From Pseudomonas gozinkensis (GTDB lineage Bacteria > Pseudomonadota > Gammaproteobacteria > Pseudomonadales > Pseudomonadaceae): a stretch of DNA of 64,000 nucleotides. This document shows positions 38,355 through 48,142 of the stretch, in pieces. The notes under the pieces were generated by a model that saw only the letters and a program-made list of their open reading frames with translations, was not told the origin of the DNA and made no database searches. Numbering within the stretch: position 1 is the stretch's first letter; each line of letters begins with the position of its first letter. Location of the stretch: positions 5,083,001-5,147,000 of the forward strand of contig NZ_CP062253.1 of NCBI RefSeq assembly GCF_014863585.1, in the 5' to 3' direction. A program made the position numbers and the translations under genes.

Positions 38355-39685
38355 AGCCCTCGCGCCTGCTGTTGGGCTGGCTGGCGACTCTGCTGGTGCT
38401 CGCCATTGTGCTCGGCACTTTGCAGGCGCTGGACCTCGAAGTACCCGCCAGCCTGCTCTCGATCAACTGGGGATTGTTGCTGGCGCTGTTTGCGCTGAGT
38501 CTGCTGGACGCCTTGCGTCTCAAGCGCCTGCCCTCGCCGCGCGTACACCGGCAGATGCCCGGTAGTCTTGCCCTCGGCCGCTGGCACGAAGTACGGCTGG
38601 AGGTCGAACACGACTTTGCGCAACCGTTGACCCTACAGCTCTTCGACCATGTACCCGACGGCCTGAACTTCGAAAACCTGCCGCTAGCCGTCGAACTGCA
38701 CCCCGACCAACGCAGCCAGATCGGCTATCGCCTGCGCCCGCTCAAGCGCGGTCACTTCACCTTCAATGTCTGCGAGCTCAACCTGCCAAGCCCCTTCGGT
38801 TTGTGGACCGGCAAACGCCTGCTGGGCATCACCGACCACACCCGCGTCTACCCTGACTTCGCCCGTCTCTACGGCGGCCAGTTGCTGGCAGTGGACAACT
38901 GGCTCAGCCAGCTCGGCGTACGCCAGCGCCAGCGTCGTGGCCAGGGGATGGAGTTTCATCAGCTCAGGGAATTTCGCGAAGGCGACAGCCTGCGCCAGAT
39001 CGACTGGAAAGCCACTGCCCGCCATCGCACGCCGATTGCCCGGGAATACGAAGACGAACGTGATCAGCAGATTGTTTTCATGCTCGATTGCGGGCGGCAG
39101 ATGCGCAGTCAGGATGGGGAGCTGTCGCATTTTGATCATGCGTTGAATGCGTGTCTGCTGTTGAGTTATGTGGCGTTGCGGCAGGGGGATGCGGTGGGGC
39201 TGAGTACGTTTGCCGGTGATCAACCGCGTTACCTTGCGCCGGGCAAAGGAGCCGGGCAGTTGAATGTGCTGCTCAACGGCGTCTACGACCTCGACTGTAC
39301 GCAACGGCCTGCGGATTATCCGGCGGCGGTGAATCAGTTGCTGGCGCGGCAGAAGCGTCGGGCGTTGGTGGTATTGGTGACCAATGCAAGGGATGAGGAT
39401 GAAGATGAGTTGGTCATTGCCCTCAAGCGCTTGAGTCAACACCATCAAGTGCTCATGGCCAATCTGCGCGAAAATGCCTCTGACCTTCTTCGCCATTCAC
39501 CCGTGCAAACCTTGCAAGAGGCACTGAGCTACTGCGCCATGGTGAACTACCTCAATGCCAGAGCCGTAACCCATGAGCACTTGAGCGCTCATGGGTTTGC
39601 TGTATTGGATGCGCGCACGGGGGAACTGGGCCCGGAGCTTGTGTCACGTTATCTGAACTGGAAAAGAGCAGGTGTTCTGTTGTGA
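38351..39685 (+). CDS. DUF58 domain protein
   Basis: 444 residues starting at TTG 38351, overlapping the MoxR TGA; no ATG is near. Two membrane helices near 6-48 are followed by a periplasmic/cytoplasmic beta domain and the DUF58 core (RVYPDF, then GMEFHQLREFREGDSLRQIDWKAT with its conserved Arg/Asp pattern) and a VWA-like part, MLDCGRQM. It is the usual partner of MoxR. It is the last gene of the operon and ends 30 bases before the convergent Ig-repeat gene at 39716. Confidence 0.9.
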   Translation: MKPSRLLLGWLATLLVLAIVLGTLQALDLEVPASLLSINWGLLLALFALSLLDALRLKRLPSPRVHRQMPGSLALGRWHEVRLEVEHDFAQPLTLQLFDHVPDGLNFENLPLAVELHPDQRSQIGYRLRPLKRGHFTFNVCELNLPSPFGLWTGKRLLGITDHTRVYPDFARLYGGQLLAVDNWLSQLGVRQRQRRGQGMEFHQLREFREGDSLRQIDWKATARHRTPIAREYEDERDQQIVFMLDCGRQMRSQDGELSHFDHALNACLLLSYVALRQGDAVGLSTFAGDQPRYLAPGKGAGQLNVLLNGVYDLDCTQRPADYPAAVNQLLARQKRRALVVLVTNARDEDEDELVIALKRLSQHHQVLMANLRENASDLLRHSPVQTLQEALSYCAMVNYLNARAVTHEHLSAHGFAVLDARTGELGPELVSRYLNWKRAGVLL

Positions 39686-39715
39686 TCTCGTCCGCTATCA
39701 AAAAGCCCTCCTTGC

Positions 39716-42700
39716 TCAGCTCGAAGCCGGTGTGACGGTCACAAGCACCGAAGCCACTTCCGTGTTGCTCTGGTTGAACACATAGGCCCAAATCGTTACG
39801 GCTCCGGATAGATCAGCGACCCAGGGCGTTTGGGCTTTGCCCGATTGATCTGTATAGGTAACGGCAAACTCTTTGCCATTGACTTCCCAGTGAACCTTTC
39901 GCCCCTCCAACGGCTGCTGGGTAATCACATGCCGCATTGTTACAGTTAGTTCCGAAGCCTCCCCGATACGCAAGGTGCCCGGGTAAGCGGACATTGCGTA
40001 AAGCCTTGCAGGCTGCAGTGCCTTGACCTCGATTGGTTGAGTCTTTGACCCTGGAACGCCTGATGCCAGAGTAACCACCAGATCGTGCGTTCCCACATCC
40101 TGGACAATGAAGTTCGACCTGGCGATCCCGTTGCTCTGCGAGGTGGAGTCGGGCAGTGCCTGTTGCGCATAGCGCCAATGGAGCGTGACGTCAGGCAAGG
40201 GCTGATCGGTCGAGGCATCCATGACCAATGCCTGGGCATTGACTTCATATCCGGTATAGGTCGAAGGTCGATCACACATCAGCGAATGGATGGTTGGATT
40301 TTTCCCGTCAGAAATGACCTTGAACTCAAGGTATTTCTGGTCCCAACCCGCAAGTCCACCACTCACGGTCGCTTCAAGAAGCGCCCGGCTCATGTCAGGC
40401 AGGTTGAACTTCACCTGCGCTGTTCCGTACGCATCGGTTGTCGAGGGGGGAAGGACAAGATCCAGGAACTTCCATTGGACCTCGACATTCTGCAGAGGCT
40501 GGCCGGTCAGCGATGACACCACCAGGATATCCGCTGAAACCTGCGTTCCCACCGGGCCCGAAGTATTAGGGCTGGTCAGCGAGGCAATTTTCCGAGGCGG
40601 GAGCAATTCATACGGCAACCTGACCGACTGCGAAATCGCATTTGTTCCCACAGTGGCCTTCACCGCCGACGCGCCTGTGATTTTCGGCACGAACCGCAAC
40701 TGCGCAATCCCGTAGTAGTCGGTCTTTCCGGTTACGGTCTGTCCGTTTTCTACCGACCAATTGACCTCCACACCGACCATCGCCTTGCCGCTTATGGACG
40801 ACAGAACCTTCACCACGCCACTGAACGCCTCTCCCCAATGCAGGATCGGATCAGCACGACTGACTGCCCTGATTGCCATCACCTGTTCACCCGCCCCCAC
40901 CGACATTGGCATCGGTGGCGATAATCGCGCCAGCCGCTCCGCCGCCAGCCGCAGCAAGCAACTGCCGTCCTTCAAATCCCCGACGCTGAACGGGTAAAGT
41001 AACTTCCCCGAAAAAAGCTGTGGCAATCCAAGTGTATTGGTCGGATTGAATTTGATGCCGAGGCCCGCACGCCCGGTTCCGGACATGCCCAGTCTCAAAG
41101 TCTGACCGTTCAAAGGACTGCCAGCGTCCGCCGAAATCATCAGTTCATGATTGCCTTTACGGCGCGGAAAGTAGGTTTTCGATCCTGCAAGATGAAGGGC
41201 GCGACCATCGAAGCTGGCCGATAGCGTATCCCATGGATCACTCCCCAACGCCGTGGCTGTTGTCGAGTACGACGTCCTGTAGCCGTCGTAAGGGCTGACG
41301 ACTTGTGCGCTCACCTGATGAGTGCCTTCTGTCCTTGGGTCAAAACCGAAAGCGCTTTGGCCATCTGCATCGGTTTTGACTTCCGTGACGCTCCCCTCGG
41401 CTGCCCATGTCACCGGCACATCGGCAACAGGCCTCGCGGTGTAATAGGAAACCAGAAAAGCCCGGATCCACACCTTGTCCACCCCAACGACCGGGTCTAT
41501 CTTCGGAGCACGCAGTGGCTGCAACGTGAGCCTGTTATTGTCCAGCGTCATGGGTGTCCCGAGAGCAACTGCATCGAGCTGAGGCAGTTCCACTGTCAGC
41601 GTAAACTGGCCGGGCCGTTGACTGTCAGTACAATTGAGCATCCATTCTGCACCACCTGCGCTCAGCGCCTGAGGCTGACCCGATGGAGGCTGCAGCGTCG
41701 CGTCCAATTGATCGCCGGGAGTCCCCGACCACGTCAACAATACCCGCAGGCCCACCAGTGGACTGAGTGCTCCAGGGACTACCTTGAGGGTATGGAGTGC
41801 ACCCAGGCAGGGATACAACCCTTGACCATCGAGCGACGTGTGAACCTGATCGAGCAGCAGACTCAGCTCCTGCGACAGATTCGCGGACATCAACCGGCCG
41901 GGCAGCTCATGAACAATTGACTCACCCGCCACACGCAGTTCCAGCTCAAAAGGACTGCTTCTGCTGGAAGACGCCACGGAAGACAACCGCCATTGCACAC
42001 CTGCTGCCGTCAGAGTCTTCGGCACTCCCGCATCGCTGAGCGTCAGGCCGATCTGCGGATCTGCATTGCGCCAGTGCGCGCTGATGTCTTTGCCAATCCA
42101 CGAGCTGCCGGCAAGCGGCACGACCTTCAATGTATGTGCCTCCCCAAGGAGACAAGCCACGCCCAGTGACTGGCGATCAACCTCCTTGTCATCGAGCAGG
42201 ATTCTGGCCTGGCGATACCAGGGACTGCTCGCTATCGCTTCCACGGAAAAGGTTCGCTCAATCGGCACTGCGTCTGGATGGGCCTTGATGCGGGCCGTGA
42301 CAAGGTGATTTCCGGCGCTGGCGGGCTGACACCGGAAACTGGCCCATCCCCCTTTACCTGTGAAGGCTTGAGTATTGGTGCCGACTGGAAACTCAAAGTC
42401 GACCAAGGCGCCGATGACGGGATCACCTGTGCCGCTTGCAACCCGATGCAAGACTTGCACCCAGACCCACGCCCCGTCCTGCTGATCCACAATGCAAGTC
42501 CGGTCGGCTTCACGCACTTCACCCAGCACGACTTCGTTGCGGGCCAGCCGCATGGCTTTTTCAGGCGACGGCTTGAGCAGTTTCGAACAACTCAGCCACA
42601 GGCTGAAGGTGCCATCCAGGACGTCAGCGTTTATCAGATCCCAAAGCACCTCCAGAGAACCCGACACCGCAACCGGGTCTTCAAGCGCCGGATGAACCTC

Positions 42701-44011
42701 GACGCCCAACTGTTCAGGTGAATCGCCTTTCCAGTGAAGCGATACGTCTGCTCCGTCAAAAACCTGTGGAAACCGTACCCACAGGGGATACGTCGAGCCC
42801 CGATTGGGCCACCCTGTCCGCTCTGCCCAAGGCGTTGCCTGACCGGCGACAACCGCCAGGACGTCCTTCCAAGGCGACGTCGCCAATACCTCCACCGAAA
42901 ACGTCCGGGCAACGAAGCCTTCAACGTAATAAAGACTGACGACGGATGCCTTGAGGGTAAACCTTCCCGGAGCGACCGGTTCGAATTCGAAATAATCCCA
43001 GCCATTGGCATCAGTGGTACCGGACTGGATAGCTCGCCCATCGACCGTCCAGTTGACAGCCTGCCCTTCGAGCGCCTGTCCGGTGTAGAACGATCCGACC
43101 TGCACGCCTACCCGGACCGATTCTTTTTCATCAAGTACTGGAAAGAAGCGAGGTTCCTCCACGTTGAGAAACTCCAACCGGTGATGCCACAACGACGCTT
43201 CGATCGGATACGACGCGGCGTTGTACTGGTTCGATACTGTGATCGTCAGTGGGTGTGGTGCCGCAAGGTCAAGTGCCGGGCAACTGAGCTGCCAGCACTG
43301 ATCAAGCGGATGATCAACTTGCCAGTCCGGCTGGGCGACAATCGCACCCTGCGGGTTATCTCCAATCGCCAGGGAACCCTGTGTGCCCTCCCAGATATTG
43401 CCCGGCACGATATTGAATCCAAGCTGGTGCTCAGCCCCCAGGCATAAATATAGCGGCTGGCTCGGTGGGTACGTTTCCTCATCGATCAACAAAGTCTGCA
43501 ATGCCAGCGCTGCCAGCTGCAATTCGATAACGATATGGGTGAAATACAGCAAATGATCGTAGTCATCCGCTCCACTCGACGCGCTTTGGAACGTGATAGT
43601 CAGCTCAGACTGGCTTGCAAAATCCGTCTTCAGCGGGACGACATACTCCTGCGGCTCGAAATTCAGTGGATCTGCTGTAGCACGCGAAGAAACGGGAGGG
43701 ATCTCGACTTCCTGCAGGAGCACATCCTCGCTGTATATGCGCACCCACCCTGTTGCGGGATGGCGTGATTCACCCAAGAACTTCAAGACATAGACTGCGT
43801 CCGGGCCAGGGTTCACGGGGGCCTTGAAGCTCTGGCTGATTGATGCCGCATTACCGATTGACACCGCTCTGATCGGCAAGCCGTTCATGCTCAACCCCAC
43901 CACACGAACCCAGGTGGAACCTCGGGGGATCACTTCCCAATCCGTCAGGTTTTTGCTGAAGTCACCATTGCTCATCAGGCTCTGATTGGCCCGAACACTC
44001 TGGTTACCCAT
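39716..44011 (-). CDS. Giant Ig-like repeat protein of the Tc locus (1431 aa)
   Basis: 1431 residues, no signal peptide or membrane helix. Residues 14-165 look like a jelly-roll ligand-binding domain (SNGDFSKNLTDWEV). Seven Big-1-type Ig-like repeats follow near 298-376, 515-592, 846-920, 1061-1130, 1155-1232, 1255-1330 and 1350-1428, each with a TG-x-x-L then V-x-W and TD-x-x-G pattern. A second repeat type (G-x-x-H-x-L ... W) lies near 186-260, 400-472, 617-692, 731-808 and 946-1022. It starts eight bases inside the tcaB-like gene with AGGGAG upstream. Function unknown; it occupies the place where a TcB gene might be expected. Confidence 0.85.
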   Translation of the reverse strand: MGNQSVRANQSLMSNGDFSKNLTDWEVIPRGSTWVRVVGLSMNGLPIRAVSIGNAASISQSFKAPVNPGPDAVYVLKFLGESRHPATGWVRIYSEDVLLQEVEIPPVSSRATADPLNFEPQEYVVPLKTDFASQSELTITFQSASSGADDYDHLLYFTHIVIELQLAALALQTLLIDEETYPPSQPLYLCLGAEHQLGFNIVPGNIWEGTQGSLAIGDNPQGAIVAQPDWQVDHPLDQCWQLSCPALDLAAPHPLTITVSNQYNAASYPIEASLWHHRLEFLNVEEPRFFPVLDEKESVRVGVQVGSFYTGQALEGQAVNWTVDGRAIQSGTTDANGWDYFEFEPVAPGRFTLKASVVSLYYVEGFVARTFSVEVLATSPWKDVLAVVAGQATPWAERTGWPNRGSTYPLWVRFPQVFDGADVSLHWKGDSPEQLGVEVHPALEDPVAVSGSLEVLWDLINADVLDGTFSLWLSCSKLLKPSPEKAMRLARNEVVLGEVREADRTCIVDQQDGAWVWVQVLHRVASGTGDPVIGALVDFEFPVGTNTQAFTGKGGWASFRCQPASAGNHLVTARIKAHPDAVPIERTFSVEAIASSPWYRQARILLDDKEVDRQSLGVACLLGEAHTLKVVPLAGSSWIGKDISAHWRNADPQIGLTLSDAGVPKTLTAAGVQWRLSSVASSSRSSPFELELRVAGESIVHELPGRLMSANLSQELSLLLDQVHTSLDGQGLYPCLGALHTLKVVPGALSPLVGLRVLLTWSGTPGDQLDATLQPPSGQPQALSAGGAEWMLNCTDSQRPGQFTLTVELPQLDAVALGTPMTLDNNRLTLQPLRAPKIDPVVGVDKVWIRAFLVSYYTARPVADVPVTWAAEGSVTEVKTDADGQSAFGFDPRTEGTHQVSAQVVSPYDGYRTSYSTTATALGSDPWDTLSASFDGRALHLAGSKTYFPRRKGNHELMISADAGSPLNGQTLRLGMSGTGRAGLGIKFNPTNTLGLPQLFSGKLLYPFSVGDLKDGSCLLRLAAERLARLSPPMPMSVGAGEQVMAIRAVSRADPILHWGEAFSGVVKVLSSISGKAMVGVEVNWSVENGQTVTGKTDYYGIAQLRFVPKITGASAVKATVGTNAISQSVRLPYELLPPRKIASLTSPNTSGPVGTQVSADILVVSSLTGQPLQNVEVQWKFLDLVLPPSTTDAYGTAQVKFNLPDMSRALLEATVSGGLAGWDQKYLEFKVISDGKNPTIHSLMCDRPSTYTGYEVNAQALVMDASTDQPLPDVTLHWRYAQQALPDSTSQSNGIARSNFIVQDVGTHDLVVTLASGVPGSKTQPIEVKALQPARLYAMSAYPGTLRIGEASELTVTMRHVITQQPLEGRKVHWEVNGKEFAVTYTDQSGKAQTPWVADLSGAVTIWAYVFNQSNTEVASVLVTVTPASS

Positions 44012-47000
44012 GATTGCCAGCTCCCTTGCGCTTTGTGGTTTTTTCGGGGGACTCGGCGAGGGTCACCAGATCCACGACTTGACGTATGAAGGTCGGGTCA
44101 CCAGGCCTGGCGGTATAACAGATCTCCAGAATGATGTCCGTCAGCGATCCCAGCACCGCTGCCTGCGGTTGTTTAAGCGGCCACGGAAACTTCAACTGCC
44201 AACAGGAAACCGCCCCGGAATTTTCGAACGGGTTGAGCAAACCTTCGTCAGGTTTCTGCGCGGTCAAGCCGTTGTCCGACACGCCAGTCGACAGGACAAT
44301 CGACTGCCCGGCGAGCAAGTTGAACTGTATGTCGGAAGGGGCCACGTCCCTCTGATCGCCGTGCAGGTACGCCACCGATTGCCCGGTTGGTTTCGTCGCG
44401 ATCACGCTGCCGATCTGGGTCAGGGTTGCATGCACATCTTGATAGGCAGATTTCACCACTGGCAGATGGACTGCGACCGTACTGATCTGCCGGCAGTAAT
44501 GTCCCGGATGATCCTGATCAAACAGCAACTGGTGCAGACAGAACTCCAGTGTTCCTGTTGCCTTCAACTGCGCCAATGCCTCCGGCCAGCTATAGATGCC
44601 GGACTGAGGCTTGACTGTGTCATCGAACAACTTTCGCAACGAGATGGTCTTGCGCAATTCCAGCCGTCGCTGATAACGCTGGATATAGTTGCGCTCCAGG
44701 TGTAACAGCCAGAGTCGCAGATGCTCACTCGATGTCTGCCCCAAGCGGTTATCCAGCCAGGCCTGAGGCAGTGGGTTTGGCGAATCGAACTCGCCCAGTT
44801 CGGCATCTAACGAAGCCCGGGCATTGAGGCACAGACTGCAAACCGCATCGTTTGCCTGACGTTGCAAAGCTTTGAGCTGACCCACCATCCATCTGAAGAG
44901 CTCAGCATTGGTGGCGCGCTTTTTGAGGAAGTTATACATCACCTGCGCCTGGCTGCTGGCCAGTGCAGCTTGCTCCAGGCCTGTCTGTGCCGCCACCAGT
45001 GCCTGTGACTGCGCGTTGATCTGGGCGGTGATTGCGCTGACTTCTGCCAGAGCCTGATCACGCTGCATACCCCAATCATGACGCCGGCGGCGATAGGCCT
45101 CGGTCGTCGCTTGTTTTTCGGCGTCCATGTGCAGGATCGAAGCGCCCGTGTTCAATCCGAATACGACCGCATCGGTGATTTGCTCGGCGCGATGCCCGCC
45201 ATTGGCCAGACCGAAAATGTTGGGCAGCGAAGCCAATATCGCGCCAGCCGGTTTGATAGAGGCCGCTGCGAGCATGGCTATTTGCGACAACAGGATCTTC
45301 TGCATGACCTGGTATTCTGCCGCCGATACGTCGTTCTCATAGAGTTCCGCGAATGCATCCGCCCGCTGCTGTGCCATGGCCATGCTCTGCTCCAGCGCAG
45401 TGACCTGCAGGCGCAATTGCTCGACTGTCTGCTCCTGCATCGCGTGGGCCAGGCGTCCCAGCTCCAGCAGATCCCCTTGCTGCCTTTCTTCCTGCTCGGC
45501 GCGGTCTGCGCTGCTTTGCAGATTCAGGACCTTTTCGCTGATCTCCGAAAGCAACTGCGATGCACGCAATGCCGTCTCGTATGCCACCCTCCAGCGAAAC
45601 GGGAAGGGATTGAGACTTCCCCCCATTATTCTTGGTGCACCGCTGTTTCCGGCGGCCAGAGCACTCAACAACTCGCTCGGTTTGGTACGCGGACTGAACA
45701 ACGGTATTTGCAGGGGTGCGCCGTCGATGTTGCGATTGTTACGCAAGTTGTCCAGACGCTGTCCAGGCAGAGCAAACAGTTCTAGCAGCCGCTCATTGAT
45801 CGGGATCAGGAATGATTTCGAGCCCAGCAATTCAAGATCGACACGGGCATTGGTGCCGATGGGAAAATCCCCGGGCTTGAACACGAGTGACTTTTCGAAC
45901 GCTTCAAGTCCGGGTCGCGAACGATTAGCGGCCAGGAGATCGCCAAGCCTTATCGCTTGCCAGCGGTTCACAGCGCGAACCGTGGGTGCCTTCCCCATCA
46001 GCGACGAGGCACGGGCGTAGCACAGTTTGGCGGCGACCAGACTGTCGCGTGTCAACTGTCGATAGTAGCGATCACCCATGGCCATCAGGGTTTTGACGTA
46101 TTCACAGAACACCAGGATCCGGTAATGCCTGGGCTTTGCATAGCAAATGGCATCGGGATCGTGAGAGTTCCTCGCCTCAAAACCCGGATTGCCTGGACCG
46201 ACCAATGGCCGACACCGCCAGTAGGCCTCCCGGGGATTTTCCAGCGATAACGTGTCCGAGTCCGCTGGCGCGGCCGGATCAAACAGATAGGCAAACCAGT
46301 CTAGCGCCTCCTGAAAACGGTCCTCATCGCGCAGACGAGTGGCGACCAGGTGCGGCAGATGGAAAAACAGCTCCCAGAAATTGATGCCATTGGCGCTGTC
46401 GAATGCACCGTTGGGATCTTCGAAGGAGGGATCCGCAGAAGGCGGCTTCTCTGGCAGAAACTGGGTGAGCCAGTCCAGCAAGGCATCAACGGAAATCGTG
46501 GCGAGCCGCGCCAGCTCTGGACCGTTCAACGTGTTGAGCCGGATGAACCTCAGCTTGAAGCCCGGCTGATTGAACGAAAGAAATTGAGCTGCGTCCAGGC
46601 TGTTTTTGTGCAGGGACGGGACAGGGAATGCCGTCAGGTCCGTGACCCGCACCTCGAATTTCTTTTTGCCGTTCGCATCACTGCCAAGAGTAATGACAGG
46701 TAGCGTCCAGGAACCCTCGGTTCGGGTAAACGTCAGCGAGTCGGTGCTCCAGCCACCGGCCAGTGGAAAGTCGCCGACAAGCTCGGAGGGGTTGTCTTCA
46801 CCGCCCGGATCTTGCAATGCCAGTGTCAGCTTGACGTCGCTGCCCGACAGTCCTGTCTCCCTGCAATATCCCCGAACAACCAGCACATCTTTATTGTCGA
46901 CACGATAGGCCGTGGCATGCAGCCCCAGGTAAGCCGTCAAATCACCCGAGATCAGATCCTTGTCCACCACGTCCGGCTGATTCATCAGCGGATGCTGAAT

Positions 47001-48089
47001 CAGGTCGGCGCTCTTGAAGCGATGTTTCGCCGCTTCTTCCAGCCAGGCACCGTTGTCATGAGGCAAAGAACGCAGAAACAGATCACGGACAACGGACTCT
47101 CTGATCGCACCGCTACCCGTTTTGTCGTTGGTCAGCAGCACCCCCAACTTGCCCTTGGGGTTTGTGTGGTCGGACCAGACCGTTGCAATCAAGCGAATAC
47201 CGGCCGCGGAGGTTCCCTGTTCATAATTGCGGGAAAGCAAAAGCGTCGGAGCCGACCACTGATCGTCCTGACGCTTGAACGCCAGAAAAATATCCAGTTT
47301 TTCCGGGAGAGAGTCTTCCTCTCGCACCACCCCCTCGCGCCAGACGGCCCACACAATGCACAATTGCCCATTCCAGATGACCGGGCGCAAATCCAGTACA
47401 TTCGCATCCGAAGGAATATCTACAGGTCGCCACTCCTTCCATGCCGCAGGATTCGTGGCGACGTCTTGCTCGTCCAGTTCAACATCAGCCTCACGCCAGA
47501 AATATTGGCGCGGGTCACTGCGTGTGCGACCGATGAAGTAATAAACCGCCTTTTGCGGCGAAACACCGGACATGAAGGCACTGATCACGTCCAGATTACA
47601 GATCTTCACGAACGCCTCGAGATAGGTCTGCAGCGCGGTTCGCACGCTCTCGCTCGTCAATCGTGTCTGATTCAGGTCGTTCTCAAGATTCTGGAACAGG
47701 CTGGTCTTGCCAATCCGGATGAAGGGGTTGACGACGTTTTCCGGATAGATTTTAAGTTCCTGCATCCCCGCCCAGTCCGGGAAGTTTCCAGAGAATTTCC
47801 ATTCCTCCAGATGCGCCTCGTCAAAGAGGCAGCCCAGAAAACCGAGTTCCTGCCCCCCATACACCGCACTGATATATTGCTGCGCGCAACTGACAGCTTC
47901 GGCAACCGGAGAGCTTTGCACCTCGTGGCTGTCCTCCGGGTCCAGGCGCAGCAGTTCCATCAGGTCTTGCCTGGTTCGTACAAACTGATATTTCTTGACG
48001 CCACCTGAGCGAATCTGCCCGATGGCGTAAGCAACCAATGCCTCGCGATGCTTCTCCTCCAGCCCGCCAATATTGTCGATCGTTGCCAT
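44004..48089 (-). CDS. Tc toxin TcA, C-terminal half (TcaB-like)
   Basis: 1361 residues. Residues 8-170 match the ABC-toxin N-terminal region (ALVAYAIGQIRSG, KIYPENVVNPFIRIGKT, TYLEAFVKICNLDVI), 175-480 the neuraminidase-like region, and about 840-1060 form the long coiled coil of the translocation channel with a hydrophobic tip near 940-965 (AGAILASLPNIFGLANGG). Residues 1060-1340 are the TcB-binding domain, including LEFCLHQLLFDQDHPGHY. It should complete the pentameric pore with the upstream half. ATG at 48089 with AGGAG; 12 upstream in-frame codons are rejected. Confidence 0.92.
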   Translation of the reverse strand: MATIDNIGGLEEKHREALVAYAIGQIRSGGVKKYQFVRTRQDLMELLRLDPEDSHEVQSSPVAEAVSCAQQYISAVYGGQELGFLGCLFDEAHLEEWKFSGNFPDWAGMQELKIYPENVVNPFIRIGKTSLFQNLENDLNQTRLTSESVRTALQTYLEAFVKICNLDVISAFMSGVSPQKAVYYFIGRTRSDPRQYFWREADVELDEQDVATNPAAWKEWRPVDIPSDANVLDLRPVIWNGQLCIVWAVWREGVVREEDSLPEKLDIFLAFKRQDDQWSAPTLLLSRNYEQGTSAAGIRLIATVWSDHTNPKGKLGVLLTNDKTGSGAIRESVVRDLFLRSLPHDNGAWLEEAAKHRFKSADLIQHPLMNQPDVVDKDLISGDLTAYLGLHATAYRVDNKDVLVVRGYCRETGLSGSDVKLTLALQDPGGEDNPSELVGDFPLAGGWSTDSLTFTRTEGSWTLPVITLGSDANGKKKFEVRVTDLTAFPVPSLHKNSLDAAQFLSFNQPGFKLRFIRLNTLNGPELARLATISVDALLDWLTQFLPEKPPSADPSFEDPNGAFDSANGINFWELFFHLPHLVATRLRDEDRFQEALDWFAYLFDPAAPADSDTLSLENPREAYWRCRPLVGPGNPGFEARNSHDPDAICYAKPRHYRILVFCEYVKTLMAMGDRYYRQLTRDSLVAAKLCYARASSLMGKAPTVRAVNRWQAIRLGDLLAANRSRPGLEAFEKSLVFKPGDFPIGTNARVDLELLGSKSFLIPINERLLELFALPGQRLDNLRNNRNIDGAPLQIPLFSPRTKPSELLSALAAGNSGAPRIMGGSLNPFPFRWRVAYETALRASQLLSEISEKVLNLQSSADRAEQEERQQGDLLELGRLAHAMQEQTVEQLRLQVTALEQSMAMAQQRADAFAELYENDVSAAEYQVMQKILLSQIAMLAAASIKPAGAILASLPNIFGLANGGHRAEQITDAVVFGLNTGASILHMDAEKQATTEAYRRRRHDWGMQRDQALAEVSAITAQINAQSQALVAAQTGLEQAALASSQAQVMYNFLKKRATNAELFRWMVGQLKALQRQANDAVCSLCLNARASLDAELGEFDSPNPLPQAWLDNRLGQTSSEHLRLWLLHLERNYIQRYQRRLELRKTISLRKLFDDTVKPQSGIYSWPEALAQLKATGTLEFCLHQLLFDQDHPGHYCRQISTVAVHLPVVKSAYQDVHATLTQIGSVIATKPTGQSVAYLHGDQRDVAPSDIQFNLLAGQSIVLSTGVSDNGLTAQKPDEGLLNPFENSGAVSCWQLKFPWPLKQPQAAVLGSLTDIILEICYTARPGDPTFIRQVVDLVTLAESPEKTTKRKGAGNHG

Positions 48090-48142
48090 GATCCTTGCTC
48101 CTGTGCCTGAACCGGGACTGAACACTCAGCGAGTGATCTCGC

